A DNA stretch of 64,000 nt from Salinicola halophilus (lineage in GTDB: Bacteria; Pseudomonadota; Gammaproteobacteria; Pseudomonadales; Halomonadaceae). The notes below the pieces were generated by a model. That model saw nothing but the letters and a program-made list of their open reading frames with translations, was not told the origin of the DNA and ran no database searches. Where the stretch lies: the NCBI RefSeq assembly GCF_003206155.1, contig NZ_PZJV01000003.1:72650-136649 (forward strand), read 5' to 3'. Of this stretch, positions 8,712-16,162 are shown piece by piece. Within the stretch, counting starts at the first letter, position 1; the number at the start of each line of letters is the position of its first letter. The translations under genes and the position numbers were made by a program.

Positions 8712-9581
8712 TCAGCGATCACGCGGCTCGGTGGCCGTCATGAGCGAGTCGAGCAGTCGCTCGAGTTCGCCGCCGCTATCGGGGTCGCCGAGCTGCTCGT
8801 AGAGCGTGGCGAAGCCTTCGAAGGTGCTGCGTCCCGCCGGGTTGTGGGCAAGCGGGTCGCTATCGTCGAGAAAATCGGCGATCTCGCGCATCTCCGGGTG
8901 CCAGCGCCACGCCTTCGGCAGCATGTCGGGAATGCCGTCGTCGATTCGGGTGATCACCTCCGGCAGGCGCTCGGCGAGCTCGTCGCGAAGCGCCGCTCCC
9001 GCACCGTGTCGCGCCGCGGCGATGAGCATCATCGTGGTCAGGGCGGTCATGCCCTTGTTGATGCCGGCGAAACAGAGCTTCAGCGCCGAGGCGCTGCCGC
9101 TCGCCCCGGTAAGCGCGCGCACGTCGAGGCCGGCGTCATTGAGCGCCGTCACGAGATCGGCACGCTCACCGGCGACGTAGATCCGCGGCGTCTTCTCGGC
9201 GGACGGCGGCGGGCCGATGATGCCACCGTCGACGAACTCGGCCCCGGTATCGCGCACCACGCGTTCGAGACGCGAGAGCGTGGCGGTGCTGACGGCGTTG
9301 AGATCGCAGTAGACCGGCGGTGCCTCCGCCGCCGCCAGGTGCGGGGCGAGGGAGGCGGCCAGCGCCTCGGCCTCCGCCGGCGGTACTACCGACAGCAGCA
9401 GCGAGGCGCGCATCAGGGTGTCGAGATCGACGTCGCGCATGCCGGCCTCGCGGGCGCGGGTGACGCTCGCCTCGCTGCGGCCGGCCAGCGACGTCATGAC
9501 CTCGACGCCGTGGTCGGTCAGGCGGCGAGCGATGGCGGCACCCATGGCGCCGGGGGCAATCAGGGCAACGGTCGTGGGCAT
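8712..9581 (-). CDS. NAD(P)-binding beta-hydroxyacid-dehydrogenase-like protein (DUF1932 type)
   Basis: A 289-residue protein starting at ATG 9581 (PTTVALIAPGAMGAAIARRL). The glycine motif APGAMGAA is a variant of GxGxxG. The rest follows the 6-phosphogluconate/3-hydroxyisobutyrate dehydrogenase plan: a Rossmann domain to about residue 155, then a helical C-terminal domain of the DUF1932 kind with GINKGMTAL. The usual catalytic Lys cannot be placed with confidence; GINKG is the likely site. It is convergent with the DUF4396 gene, six bases apart. Substrate unknown. Confidence 0.78.
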   Translation of the reverse strand: MPTTVALIAPGAMGAAIARRLTDHGVEVMTSLAGRSEASVTRAREAGMRDVDLDTLMRASLLLSVVPPAEAEALAASLAPHLAAAEAPPVYCDLNAVSTATLSRLERVVRDTGAEFVDGGIIGPPPSAEKTPRIYVAGERADLVTALNDAGLDVRALTGASGSASALKLCFAGINKGMTALTTMMLIAAARHGAGAALRDELAERLPEVITRIDDGIPDMLPKAWRWHPEMREIADFLDDSDPLAHNPAGRSTFEGFATLYEQLGDPDSGGELERLLDSLMTATEPRDR

Positions 9582-9729
9582 CGGGTCACACTCCGTGTCG
9601 AAGACGGTGGGTAGCGACGCGCGAGAACGGCAAACGCACTGTCGCGAACATGAGGACACTATCGTTCAGCCCGGGACGAACGGCCATCGTCTCGATGAAA
9701 GTCCGAAGGCCATGTCGCGTGTACGTGGC

Positions 9730-9785
9730 GCTCATCCGCGCGTCCGCTCAACCGCTCGTCCGCTCGTCCGCGCGTCCGCTCGGCC
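9730..9785. repeat. Tandem repeat, 16-base unit, 3.5 copies
   Basis: Copies start at 9730, 9746, 9762 and 9778 (partial). The consensus is GCTCxxCCGCxCGTCC. It lies in the leader just upstream of the cupin gene at 9819. Confidence 0.8.
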
Positions 9786-9818
9786 ATTCACGCAATCGCG
9801 CTTTCAGGAGATCTCTTT

Positions 9819-10349
9819 ATGACTCACGACACGCCTTCTCTCACGACACCGCAGGCCCGCGCCTTCGAGGCCGATGCGGCCAGCGGCTTTCCCAATTCGC
9901 CGCTGCCGGCGGTGATTTATCGTCGGGTCTTCGAGCCGGAGGCGTTCGATGCCTCGGCGCTCGCCGAGCGCTTCGAGACGCTCTTTACGCGGCACGGCTG
10001 GCGGCCCGAGTGGCGCTACGGCCTGTTCGATTTCGATCACTTTCACTCCACCGCCCACGAGGCGCTCGGGGTGTTTCGCGGCCATGCTCGAGCGCGCCTC
10101 GGCGGCCCGCATGGCGCTGAGATCGAGCTTCACGCCGGTGACGTGTTGATCCTGCCGGCGGGCGTCGGCCACGCCTGCCTGCAGGACGAAGACGGCTTCT
10201 CGATGGTCGGCGCCTATCCACCGGGGCAGCGCTGGGAGGTCGAACGGGGCGATGTGCAGGCGCTGGCGGCAGCGAAAGCGCGGGTGGCGGCGGTGGCACT
10301 GCCCGATGACGACCCCGTGGGCGGGGAACTGCTGCGACTCTGGCGCTGA
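9819..10349 (+). CDS. Cupin-domain protein (YjlB-like)
   Basis: This 176-residue single-domain cupin carries motif 1 around DFDHFHSTAHEALGVFRG and motif 2 as LHAGDVLILPAGVGHACL, which give the usual His/Glu/His metal ligands. The spacing and the ending (GAYPPGQRWEVERG) resemble YjlB-type cupins of unknown function. AGGAG lies seven bases upstream of the ATG. It is followed by a dehydrogenase 105 bases downstream on the same strand. Confidence 0.82.
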   Translation: MTHDTPSLTTPQARAFEADAASGFPNSPLPAVIYRRVFEPEAFDASALAERFETLFTRHGWRPEWRYGLFDFDHFHSTAHEALGVFRGHARARLGGPHGAEIELHAGDVLILPAGVGHACLQDEDGFSMVGAYPPGQRWEVERGDVQALAAAKARVAAVALPDDDPVGGELLRLWR

Positions 10350-10454
10350 AGCGAGTGACCGCCGAGGCCTTGAACAATACGACGATCGCCTACAGTTAGC
10401 GGGCTAGTCGTTCATTCAGTCGCACAGACACTCAGGCAATCAGGGAGCCGATCG

Positions 10455-11378
10455 ATGTCGCAGGGAGAGCAGGCAGAGCAGAGAGAACAGGCAGGGCAGT
10501 CAGAGCGACAAGGCAGTGTCGCGGTACTGGGGCTCGGCGCGATGGGCCACGCCTTCGCCGCCAATCTCGTCGCCGCGGGCTACCGGGTCTCGGTATGGAA
10601 CCGCTCGCCGGGCAAGGCCAACGACCTCGCCGACAAGGGCGCAAGGCTGGCGAACTCGCCCGCCGAGGCGGTGGCCGGCTGTCAGGCGGTGATCACCATG
10701 CTGCCGGATCTCGACGTGACCCGCGAAGTGCTGATGGGCCACGACGGCGCGCTGGGGGCGATGCAGAGCGAGGCGGCGCTGATTCAGATGGGCACTCTCG
10801 GCGTCGTCGAGACCGAGCGGCTGATCGAGGGCGTCGCGGCAGCGAGGCCCGACATCGTCTTCATCGACGCCCCGGTTTCCGGCACCAAGGCGCCGGCACA
10901 GCAGGGCAGCGTCACGATACTGGCGAGCGGCGATCGCGCGCGCGCCGGCGATTTCGTCGAGGCGATCTTCGACGTTCTCGGTCAGCAGACCCACTGGCTG
11001 GGCGAGGCCGGGCAGGGCGCGCGCATGAAGGTGGTGGTCAACGCCTGGCTCATCGCCATGATGCAGGGGATCGCCGAGACCGCCCGGCTGGCGGATACCC
11101 AGGGTATCGATCCCGAGACGCTGTGGTCGGTGCTGGAGGGCGGCCCGCTGGCGGTGCCGTACATGAAGGGCAAGCTGGATGCGATCGAAAGCCGAAACTT
11201 CGATCCGCAGATGGCGCTGCAGTGGGGCTTGAAGGATGCCGGGCTCGCACTGGAGGCGGGCAAGAACACGCCGCTGCCGTCGCTGTCGCAGATTCGCAAC
11301 CTGTGGGCCGACGCCGTCGACGACGGCTACGCCGAGCAGGACATCGCCGCGATCTACGCCTACCTCGAAAAGCGCTGA
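10455..11378 (+). CDS. NAD(P)-dependent beta-hydroxyacid dehydrogenase (3-hydroxyisobutyrate dehydrogenase family)
   Basis: The 307 residues have the GxGxxG motif at LGLGAMGHAFAANL (about 26-39), the substrate-binding DAPVSGTKAPAQQGSVTILASG (about 137-158), and a catalytic Lys in GQGARMKVVVNAWL (about 190-203). This order is diagnostic of the beta-hydroxyacid dehydrogenase family. Residues 4-21 are a Gln/Glu/Gly-rich tract encoded by an 18-base tandem repeat and are probably a recent, dispensable extension. AGGGAG precedes the ATG. Possible substrates include 3-hydroxyisobutyrate, tartronate semialdehyde or imines; not decided. Confidence 0.87.
   Translation: MSQGEQAEQREQAGQSERQGSVAVLGLGAMGHAFAANLVAAGYRVSVWNRSPGKANDLADKGARLANSPAEAVAGCQAVITMLPDLDVTREVLMGHDGALGAMQSEAALIQMGTLGVVETERLIEGVAAARPDIVFIDAPVSGTKAPAQQGSVTILASGDRARAGDFVEAIFDVLGQQTHWLGEAGQGARMKVVVNAWLIAMMQGIAETARLADTQGIDPETLWSVLEGGPLAVPYMKGKLDAIESRNFDPQMALQWGLKDAGLALEAGKNTPLPSLSQIRNLWADAVDDGYAEQDIAAIYAYLEKR
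10464..10516 (+). repeat. In-frame tandem repeat, 18-base unit, inside coding start
   Basis: Copies at 10464-10481, 10482-10499 and 10500-10516 encode GEQAEQ, REQAGQ and SERQG just after the start codon of the dehydrogenase gene. The unit length keeps the frame. Confidence 0.75.
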
Positions 11379-11417
11379 ACTGAGGCGGCTGACCCGCAAC
11401 GCCTCAGTCAAAGCCGC

Positions 11418-11451
11418 TGAACCAAGGCGCCTGAACCAAGGCGCCTGAACC
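11418..11451. repeat. Short tandem repeat, 14-base unit
   Basis: TGAACCAAGGCGCC occurs exactly twice (11418-11431, 11432-11445) with a six-base partial third copy. It lies between the dehydrogenase stop and the terminator hairpin. Confidence 0.8.
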
Positions 11452-11455
11452 CGAA

Positions 11456-11487
11456 CGCCCCGGCCTGCGATCACGCAGGGCGGGGCG
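11456..11487. terminator. GC-rich hairpin, likely bidirectional terminator
   Basis: Fourteen-base arms 11456-11469 and 11474-11487 pair with one mismatch around ATCA. It lies between the convergent dehydrogenase and argC genes. Only a weak T-rich tail follows on the plus strand. Confidence 0.65.
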
Positions 11488-11582
11488 TCGTCGTTTCCGG
11501 GCTCGTCCATCCAGCCTGCTCGGCTATCCAGCCTGCTCGGCTATCCGGCGATATCGGGCGCCATCGTCTGGGCTTTTCGCTT

Positions 11583-12542
11583 TCAGGCGGTCAGGCCGGT
11601 GGTCTCGTCGAGCCCGAGATGGACGTTCATGTTCTGCACCGCGGCACCGGCAGCGCCCTTGCCGAGATTGTCCAGCCGCGAGACCAGCGTCAGCCGCTCG
11701 GCGTTGCCGAAGACGAAGAGCTCCACCCGGTTGGTCTCGTTGCACGCCTGCGGATCGAAGAAACCGGCGTCGAGATGGGTGTCGTCCGCGAACGGCATCA
11801 CGCGGACGAACGGCTCGTCGGCGTAGTGCGCGCGATACGCGGCGAGCAGCGCCACGGCGTCGGCGCCGCCCTCGAGCTGGCTAACGGCGAGCGGCACCGT
11901 CACCGACAGCCCCTTGAGGTAGGGCCCGACGATCGGCGAGAACACCGGCTGGGCGGCCAGCCCGGTGTGACGCTGCATCTCCGGCAGGTGCTTGTGGCTC
12001 TGGCTCATGGCATAGGGGCGCGGGGCCGTCAGCCGGCCGTCGGTATCGGCTTCGTACTCGGCGATCATGCTCTTGCCGCCGCCGCTGTAGCCCGTCAGCG
12101 AGAAGGCGGAGAGCGCGGTATCCGGCGAGAGAAGGCCTGCGTCGATCAGCGGGCGCACCAGCAGAATGAAGGCACTGGCGTGACAGCCGACGTTGGCGAT
12201 GCGCTTGCTGGCGCGGATCGCCTCGCGCTGGCCGGGGGCGAGCTCCGGCAGCCCGTAGACCCAGGCGTCGTCGGTGCGAAACGCGGTGCTCGCATCGATC
12301 AGGCAGGTATCGGGGTTGTCGACCATCGCCGCCGCTTCGCGGGAGGCGGCATCCGGCAGGCAGAGAAAGGCGACGTCGGCGGCGTTGAGCAGCCGGGCGC
12401 GCTCGGCCGGATCGCGGCGCTTGTCGCTCTCGATGCGCAGCAGCTCGATGTCGTCGCGCTGATTGAGATAGTCGAACAGACGAAGGCCGGTGGTACCTTC
12501 CTGCCCGTCGACGTAGACCTTGTACGGTGTCTGCTGAGTCAT
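11583..12542 (-). CDS. argC: N-acetyl-gamma-glutamyl-phosphate reductase, type 2
   Basis: A 319-residue ArgC, which reduces N-acetylglutamyl phosphate to the semialdehyde in arginine synthesis (cytoplasm, NADPH). It shows [13 protein letters not shown] at the N-terminus (cofactor loop), the catalytic Cys in [23 protein letters not shown] sequence near residue 160, and the [11 protein letters not shown] segment. Length and the GQEGTTG start are those of the shorter type 2 family rather than the 340-350-residue type 1. ATG 12542 is preferred over the TTG two codons upstream. Other arg genes are not in the window. Confidence 0.92.
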   Translation of the reverse strand: MTQQTPYKVYVDGQEGTTGLRLFDYLNQRDDIELLRIESDKRRDPAERARLLNAADVAFLCLPDAASREAAAMVDNPDTCLIDASTAFRTDDAWVYGLPELAPGQREAIRASKRIANVGCHASAFILLVRPLIDAGLLSPDTALSAFSLTGYSGGGKSMIAEYEADTDGRLTAPRPYAMSQSHKHLPEMQRHTGLAAQPVFSPIVGPYLKGLSVTVPLAVSQLEGGADAVALLAAYRAHYADEPFVRVMPFADDTHLDAGFFDPQACNETNRVELFVFGNAERLTLVSRLDNLGKGAAGAAVQNMNVHLGLDETTGLTA

Positions 12543-12635
12543 GCGCAAAATCTCGTGTGTCGGCTGCCTGGCGATTGACCAATCGAGCGGCTGAAGGCCC
12601 GGTATTGTGCGGATTTCGCCGCGGCTTGTCAGCCC

Positions 12636-12697
12636 GCCCGCCGCCGCGGCTCTCCATGCCGCCCGCCGCCGCGGCTCTCCATGCCGCCCGCCGCCGG
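12636..12697. repeat. Tandem repeat, 25-base unit, 2.5 copies
   Basis: Exact copies 12636-12660 and 12661-12685 plus a partial third to 12697, built on GCCCGCCGCCGCGGCTCTCC. It lies between the class II aldolase stop and the argC start and so within the argC leader. Confidence 0.85.
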
Positions 12698-12713
12698 GCC
12701 CGCGACTGACGCC

Positions 12714-13460
12714 TCAGAGGCGGTAGCCGGGGTCGATCGCCTCCAGCGTGCGCAGGTGGGCCTGCCATTCGAGGAGAAGATCGCCGTCGTCGTGGGACAT
12801 CCGGTCGTATTGACGCGGCACCTCCTCGGCCAGCGCCGGCGGTATCGCGCGCAGCGGCTGGCCGGTGGACTGAACGGCGATCTGGATGTCGCAGGCGCGC
12901 TCCAGATAGAAGGCGTTGTTGAACATCTCGGCGGCGCTGGCGCCGGTCGTCAGCAGACCGTGGTTGCGCAGGATCAGTGCCGGCTTGTCGCCGAGGCTGG
13001 CCACCAGCCGCTCCCGCTCGTCGAGATCGAGCGCGATGCCCTCGTAGTCGTGATAGCCGAGGCGACCGTGGAACTGCAGCGCGATCTGGTTGAGCGGCAG
13101 CAAGCCCTCCTCGAGACAGGAAACCGCGACCCCGGCGCGAGTATGGGTGTGCATGACCCAGGCCGCGTCGTGGCGCGCCCGATGGATCGCCGAATGGATG
13201 GTGAATCCGGCGGGATTGACCCGCTCGGGGCTGGCATCGACCTTGTTGCCGTCGACGTCGATCTTGACCAGCGACGACGCGGTGATCTCCTCCCAGCGCC
13301 AGCCGTAGGGGTTGATCAGAAAGTGCCCGGCTTCGTCGGGCACCCGGGCGGTGATGTGGGTATAGATGAGGTCGGTCATGCGGTAGTGCGCGGCCAATCG
13401 GTAGCAGGCGGCGAGTTCGATGCGCGTCTGGCGCTCGCGGGAAGAAACGGTGTGATCCAT
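12714..13460 (-). CDS. Class II aldolase/adducin-family protein
   Basis: This 248-residue protein has the zinc ligands of the family: HTHTRAG (about residues 104-110) and the later LILRNHGLLTTG (about 157-168). The order and length match fuculose-phosphate-aldolase-like and adducin-head proteins, many of which act on sugar or hydroxyacid phosphates. The catalytic acid cannot be fixed by eye. It lies 95 bases downstream of the 2-hydroxyacid dehydrogenase gene and may belong to the same transcript as the tmp genes; a link to quaternary-amine breakdown is only positional. Confidence 0.85.
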   Translation of the reverse strand: MDHTVSSRERQTRIELAACYRLAAHYRMTDLIYTHITARVPDEAGHFLINPYGWRWEEITASSLVKIDVDGNKVDASPERVNPAGFTIHSAIHRARHDAAWVMHTHTRAGVAVSCLEEGLLPLNQIALQFHGRLGYHDYEGIALDLDERERLVASLGDKPALILRNHGLLTTGASAAEMFNNAFYLERACDIQIAVQSTGQPLRAIPPALAEEVPRQYDRMSHDDGDLLLEWQAHLRTLEAIDPGYRL

Positions 13461-13508
13461 GAGACGTCTCGTGACGGTAAGAAAAGAACGGTGGTGAAGC
13501 GCGGCGAG

Positions 13509-13548
13509 TCGCGCTGACCGATCGCTCGCGCTGACCGGTCATTCGCGA
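13509..13548. repeat. Short tandem repeat, 17-base unit
   Basis: Copies at 13509-13525 and 13526-13542 share TCGCGCTGACCG and a third partial copy follows. It lies in the gap between the 2-hydroxyacid dehydrogenase stop and the aldolase start. Confidence 0.65.
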
Positions 13549-13555
13549 CGAGAGA

Positions 13556-14512
13556 TCAGTAGCCGCGGTCGCGATCGATACGGTTCGGCGGCGGCTGGCC
13601 GTCGCGCAGGGCGCGTGCGGCGGCGACGACCTGGGCGGCGACGGTGTCGGGCAGCGATTCGCTGGCCACGTGGGGGGTGAGGCGCAGGCGGGCGTCCTGC
13701 CAGAAGGGGTGGGCGGCGGGCAGCGGCTCTTCCCGGAAGACGTCGAGCGTGGCGCCGGCGAGCTGGCCGCTGTCCAGCGCAGCGATCAGATCGCGCTCGA
13801 CCAGATGCTCGCCGCGACCGATCTGCACCAGCCACGCCCCCGGCGCGAGCCGCGAGAAGAGCTCCCGGTCGAGCCGGTTCTCGGTCTCGGCGGTGAGCGG
13901 CAGCACGTTGACGAGATAGTGCGCGTTCGTCGCCGCACGTGGCATCGCGTCGTCGCCCCAGCAGTACTCGACCGAGTCCAGAGGCGACGTCGGTTCGCGC
14001 CGACAGGCGACGCTGACGCCGAAGCCGAGGGCGCGCGCGGCGGCCGCGACCGCCCGCCCCATGGTGCCGCCGCCGAGCACGGCAACCTTGACGTCCTGCG
14101 GTGCCCGCAGCGCCAGCGGCGCCCACTGAGCCCGGGCGGCCTGGTGCGCCAGGGTGTCGAAGTCGCGCTCGCGGTGCAGGATCTCGTGCACCGCGAAACC
14201 GGCCATCATATCCGCCTGATGAGGGTCGCGAATGCGCGCGATCGCTACCTGGGCGGGCAGCCCCGGATGGGCCAGCAGCGCATCCGCGCCGGCGCCGGGC
14301 GAGATCGCCAGCTCGAGATTGGGATAGCGCGCGAAGGCATCGGCGGCGGGCGCCCAGCACACGGCGAAGCGCACGGCCTCGGGGTCGGTGATCGCCGCCG
14401 GCCGCGCCACCCGAACGTCGTCACCGGCGCGGGCCAGCGCGCTGGCGTAGTCCGCGGCGAGATCGAACGTCGCGCTCAGGAAGACGCCCTGCACGGGGCC
14501 CGTATCGGTCAT
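13556..14512 (-). CDS. D-2-hydroxyacid dehydrogenase, GhrA-like
   Basis: A 318-residue NAD(P)-dependent 2-hydroxyacid dehydrogenase. The Rossmann motif is VLGGGTMGRAVAAAARALG (about residues 140-158). Catalytic Arg lies in LVQIGRGEHL, Glu in DVFREEPLP, and His in LTPHVAS. The family reduces glyoxylate, hydroxypyruvate or other 2-ketoacids. An AGGAG site lies six bases before ATG 14512, only 25 bases after the binding-protein stop, so it is cotranscribed with the tmp unit. Its role there is unclear. Confidence 0.87.
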   Translation of the reverse strand: MTDTGPVQGVFLSATFDLAADYASALARAGDDVRVARPAAITDPEAVRFAVCWAPAADAFARYPNLELAISPGAGADALLAHPGLPAQVAIARIRDPHQADMMAGFAVHEILHRERDFDTLAHQAARAQWAPLALRAPQDVKVAVLGGGTMGRAVAAAARALGFGVSVACRREPTSPLDSVEYCWGDDAMPRAATNAHYLVNVLPLTAETENRLDRELFSRLAPGAWLVQIGRGEHLVERDLIAALDSGQLAGATLDVFREEPLPAAHPFWQDARLRLTPHVASESLPDTVAAQVVAAARALRDGQPPPNRIDRDRGY

Positions 14513-14537
14513 TGCCCGCTCCTGGTCGACGGTCGCA

Positions 14538-15470
14538 TCAGTCGAGATGCCGCTCGACCACGCCCAGCGCCGCCTGGCTACCGTCGCGCGTGGTGATGCC
14601 GTCGAGGAACGTCGCCATGCGATCCGGATGGGCCTGCAGCCACTCGCGGGCGACGGCTTCGGCGCTGCGGTTCTGGCGGCTGTAGCCGTCGATGAACTCG
14701 CTCTGCTCGTCAGCGGTCAGGCGGAACTGCTCGAGCAGCTGGCGCAGGTTGGGGTTGGCGGCGGCGAAGTCGGCGTTGACGAGGGTCAGGACATCGCTCT
14801 TGCCGTTGTCCGGTCCGTAGACCGATTCCGGGTCGTCGAGGATGTGCATGTCGTAGGCGGGTGCCATCCAGTGCGGCGTCCAGCCGTACCAGACGATCCA
14901 GCGCTGGTCGTTGAAGGCGGCGTCGACCTCGGAAAGCATGCCCGGGGTCGAAGACTCGAGCACCTGCCAGTCGCCCAGGCCGTAGGTGTCATCGTCCACC
15001 GCGCCGTGGATGAACTCGCTGACGGTGGAGCCGGATTCGATGGAGTAGAAGCGGCCGTCGAAGCGCTCGCGGTGGGCGTCGAGATCCTCGGCGTGGGTGA
15101 CGCCGGCGTCGTACACGTAGCCCGGCACCGCGAACCCCATGCGGGCGCCGGTGATGTTGCTGCCCAGCACCTCGATCTGGCCGCTCTGCGTGGCACGGTC
15201 GTAGCTCTCCTGCTGCGCCGGCATCCAGCCGCCGAGAAAGACGTCGCTGTCGCCGGACATCAGCGTCTGATAGCCGACCGTGCTGCTCACTTCCTGATTG
15301 TCGCCGCTGTAGCCGAGCGGCTCGATCAGCTGCTCGAAGATCTCGGTCTTGACGGTCACGCCGGGCCACGGCGGCACCACGAAGTTGACGTTCTCCGCTT
15401 CGTCGGCGGCGAGGGCGGAGAACGGCAGCGGGATGAGTGCAGCGGCGAGCAGGCAATGGCGTTTCGTCAT
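14538..15470 (-). CDS. Quaternary-amine ABC transporter substrate-binding protein, orphan (CaiX/ChoX-like)
   Basis: A 310-residue OpuAC-type periplasmic binding protein with a signal peptide (HCLLAAALIPLPFSALAA). Aromatic residues in PPWPGVTV, LGGWMPAQQ and VWYGWTPHWMAP fit the Trp/Tyr cage that holds trimethylammonium groups. ATG 15470 with GGAG five bases upstream is better than the GTG two codons earlier. No permease or ATPase gene is nearby; Pseudomonas CaiX and BetX are likewise orphan binding proteins that share the CbcWV core. Downstream of tmpB, so the ligand may be trimethylaminoethylphosphonate, carnitine or choline. Confidence 0.85.
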   Translation of the reverse strand: MTKRHCLLAAALIPLPFSALAADEAENVNFVVPPWPGVTVKTEIFEQLIEPLGYSGDNQEVSSTVGYQTLMSGDSDVFLGGWMPAQQESYDRATQSGQIEVLGSNITGARMGFAVPGYVYDAGVTHAEDLDAHRERFDGRFYSIESGSTVSEFIHGAVDDDTYGLGDWQVLESSTPGMLSEVDAAFNDQRWIVWYGWTPHWMAPAYDMHILDDPESVYGPDNGKSDVLTLVNADFAAANPNLRQLLEQFRLTADEQSEFIDGYSRQNRSAEAVAREWLQAHPDRMATFLDGITTRDGSQAALGVVERHLD

Positions 15471-15485
15471 GGTCACTCCAGTTTA

Positions 15486-15527
15486 TGAGTTGTCGTTGGT
15501 GAGTTGTGATTGATGAGTTGTCATTGG
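15486..15527. repeat. Tandem repeat, 14-base unit, 3 copies
   Basis: TGAGTTGTCGTTGG-like copies start at 15486, 15500 and 15514. The array sits directly upstream of the binding-protein ribosome site on the minus strand, in the 119-base tmpB-binding protein gap, so copy-number change could alter its leader. Confidence 0.8.
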
Positions 15528-15589
15528 CGAGCACCGAAAAGGGCGGTGATCGCGGGTCGGGTTCGTCCGTCCTGCGAGACGCTGAAGCC

Positions 15590-16162
15590 TCACTCGGCCG
15601 ACACCGTCGGCATGCCGCCGAAGGGGGCGCGGCCGAGAACGCGATCGAGCATGGGCCGGAAGTGCTCGAGCGGGTAGGGTTCGTACGCGGGATCGAAGGA
15701 GGTCTGGTCCCACTCGTCGCAGAAACGCACGGTGCGGGCATAGGCGGGGTGGTCGCGGTAGGCGTCGCGGGCGTGGCGGTCGAGGCCGTAGTAGTGGCGG
15801 TAGTGATAGCCCTGGAACAGTTCGTGGTGGCGCACCATCCAGAGGTTGAGCGGGTCGACGAAGGGTTCGAGGATCGCCGCGGCGATTTCGGCGTGGTTGT
15901 CGGGGGCGAGATCGTCGCCGATGTCGTGCAGCAGGGCACAGACGATGGTCTCCTCGTCGGCACCGGCCCGCTCGGCCCGGGTCGCAGTCTGCAGGCAGTG
16001 GGTGTAGCGGTCGACCGGATAGCCGTGGGTGTCTCCCTTGAGCCGCTCGAGGTGGACCAGCACGCGGGGAACGACGCCCTCGCGGTAGTCGCGAAAGTGG
16101 TCGTCGATGCGGCGCCAGTCGTCGGCCTGGGCCTCGTCGAAACGGGTGAAATCGGCACTCAT
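15590..16162 (-). CDS. tmpB: HD-domain mixed-valent diiron oxygenase, TmpB-like
   Basis: A 190-residue HD-domain protein. Candidate iron ligands in order are H55, H79-D80 (LLHDIGDD), H90 (DNHAEIAAAIL), H112/H113 and D149/D152, the six-ligand order of PhnZ-type oxygenases. TmpB cleaves 1-hydroxy-2-(trimethylamino)ethylphosphonate to glycine betaine and phosphate, and such genes are often misannotated as phosphohydrolases. It is coupled to the 2OG oxygenase upstream by an ATGA overlap, with GAGGAG eight bases before its ATG; that pairing is the strongest evidence. A generic HD phosphohydrolase is the alternative. Confidence 0.78.
   Translation of the reverse strand: MSADFTRFDEAQADDWRRIDDHFRDYREGVVPRVLVHLERLKGDTHGYPVDRYTHCLQTATRAERAGADEETIVCALLHDIGDDLAPDNHAEIAAAILEPFVDPLNLWMVRHHELFQGYHYRHYYGLDRHARDAYRDHPAYARTVRFCDEWDQTSFDPAYEPYPLEHFRPMLDRVLGRAPFGGMPTVSAE

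Noticed and set aside
11881..13542. Long minus-strand frame of 553 codons over argC and the aldolase
   Set aside because: It is Arg/Pro/Ala-rich shadow coding; both underlying genes are well supported in other frames.
15590..16162. Plain HD phosphohydrolase annotation
   Set aside because: The six-ligand pattern and overlap with a GBBH-like gene fit TmpB better; a hydrolase remains the fallback.
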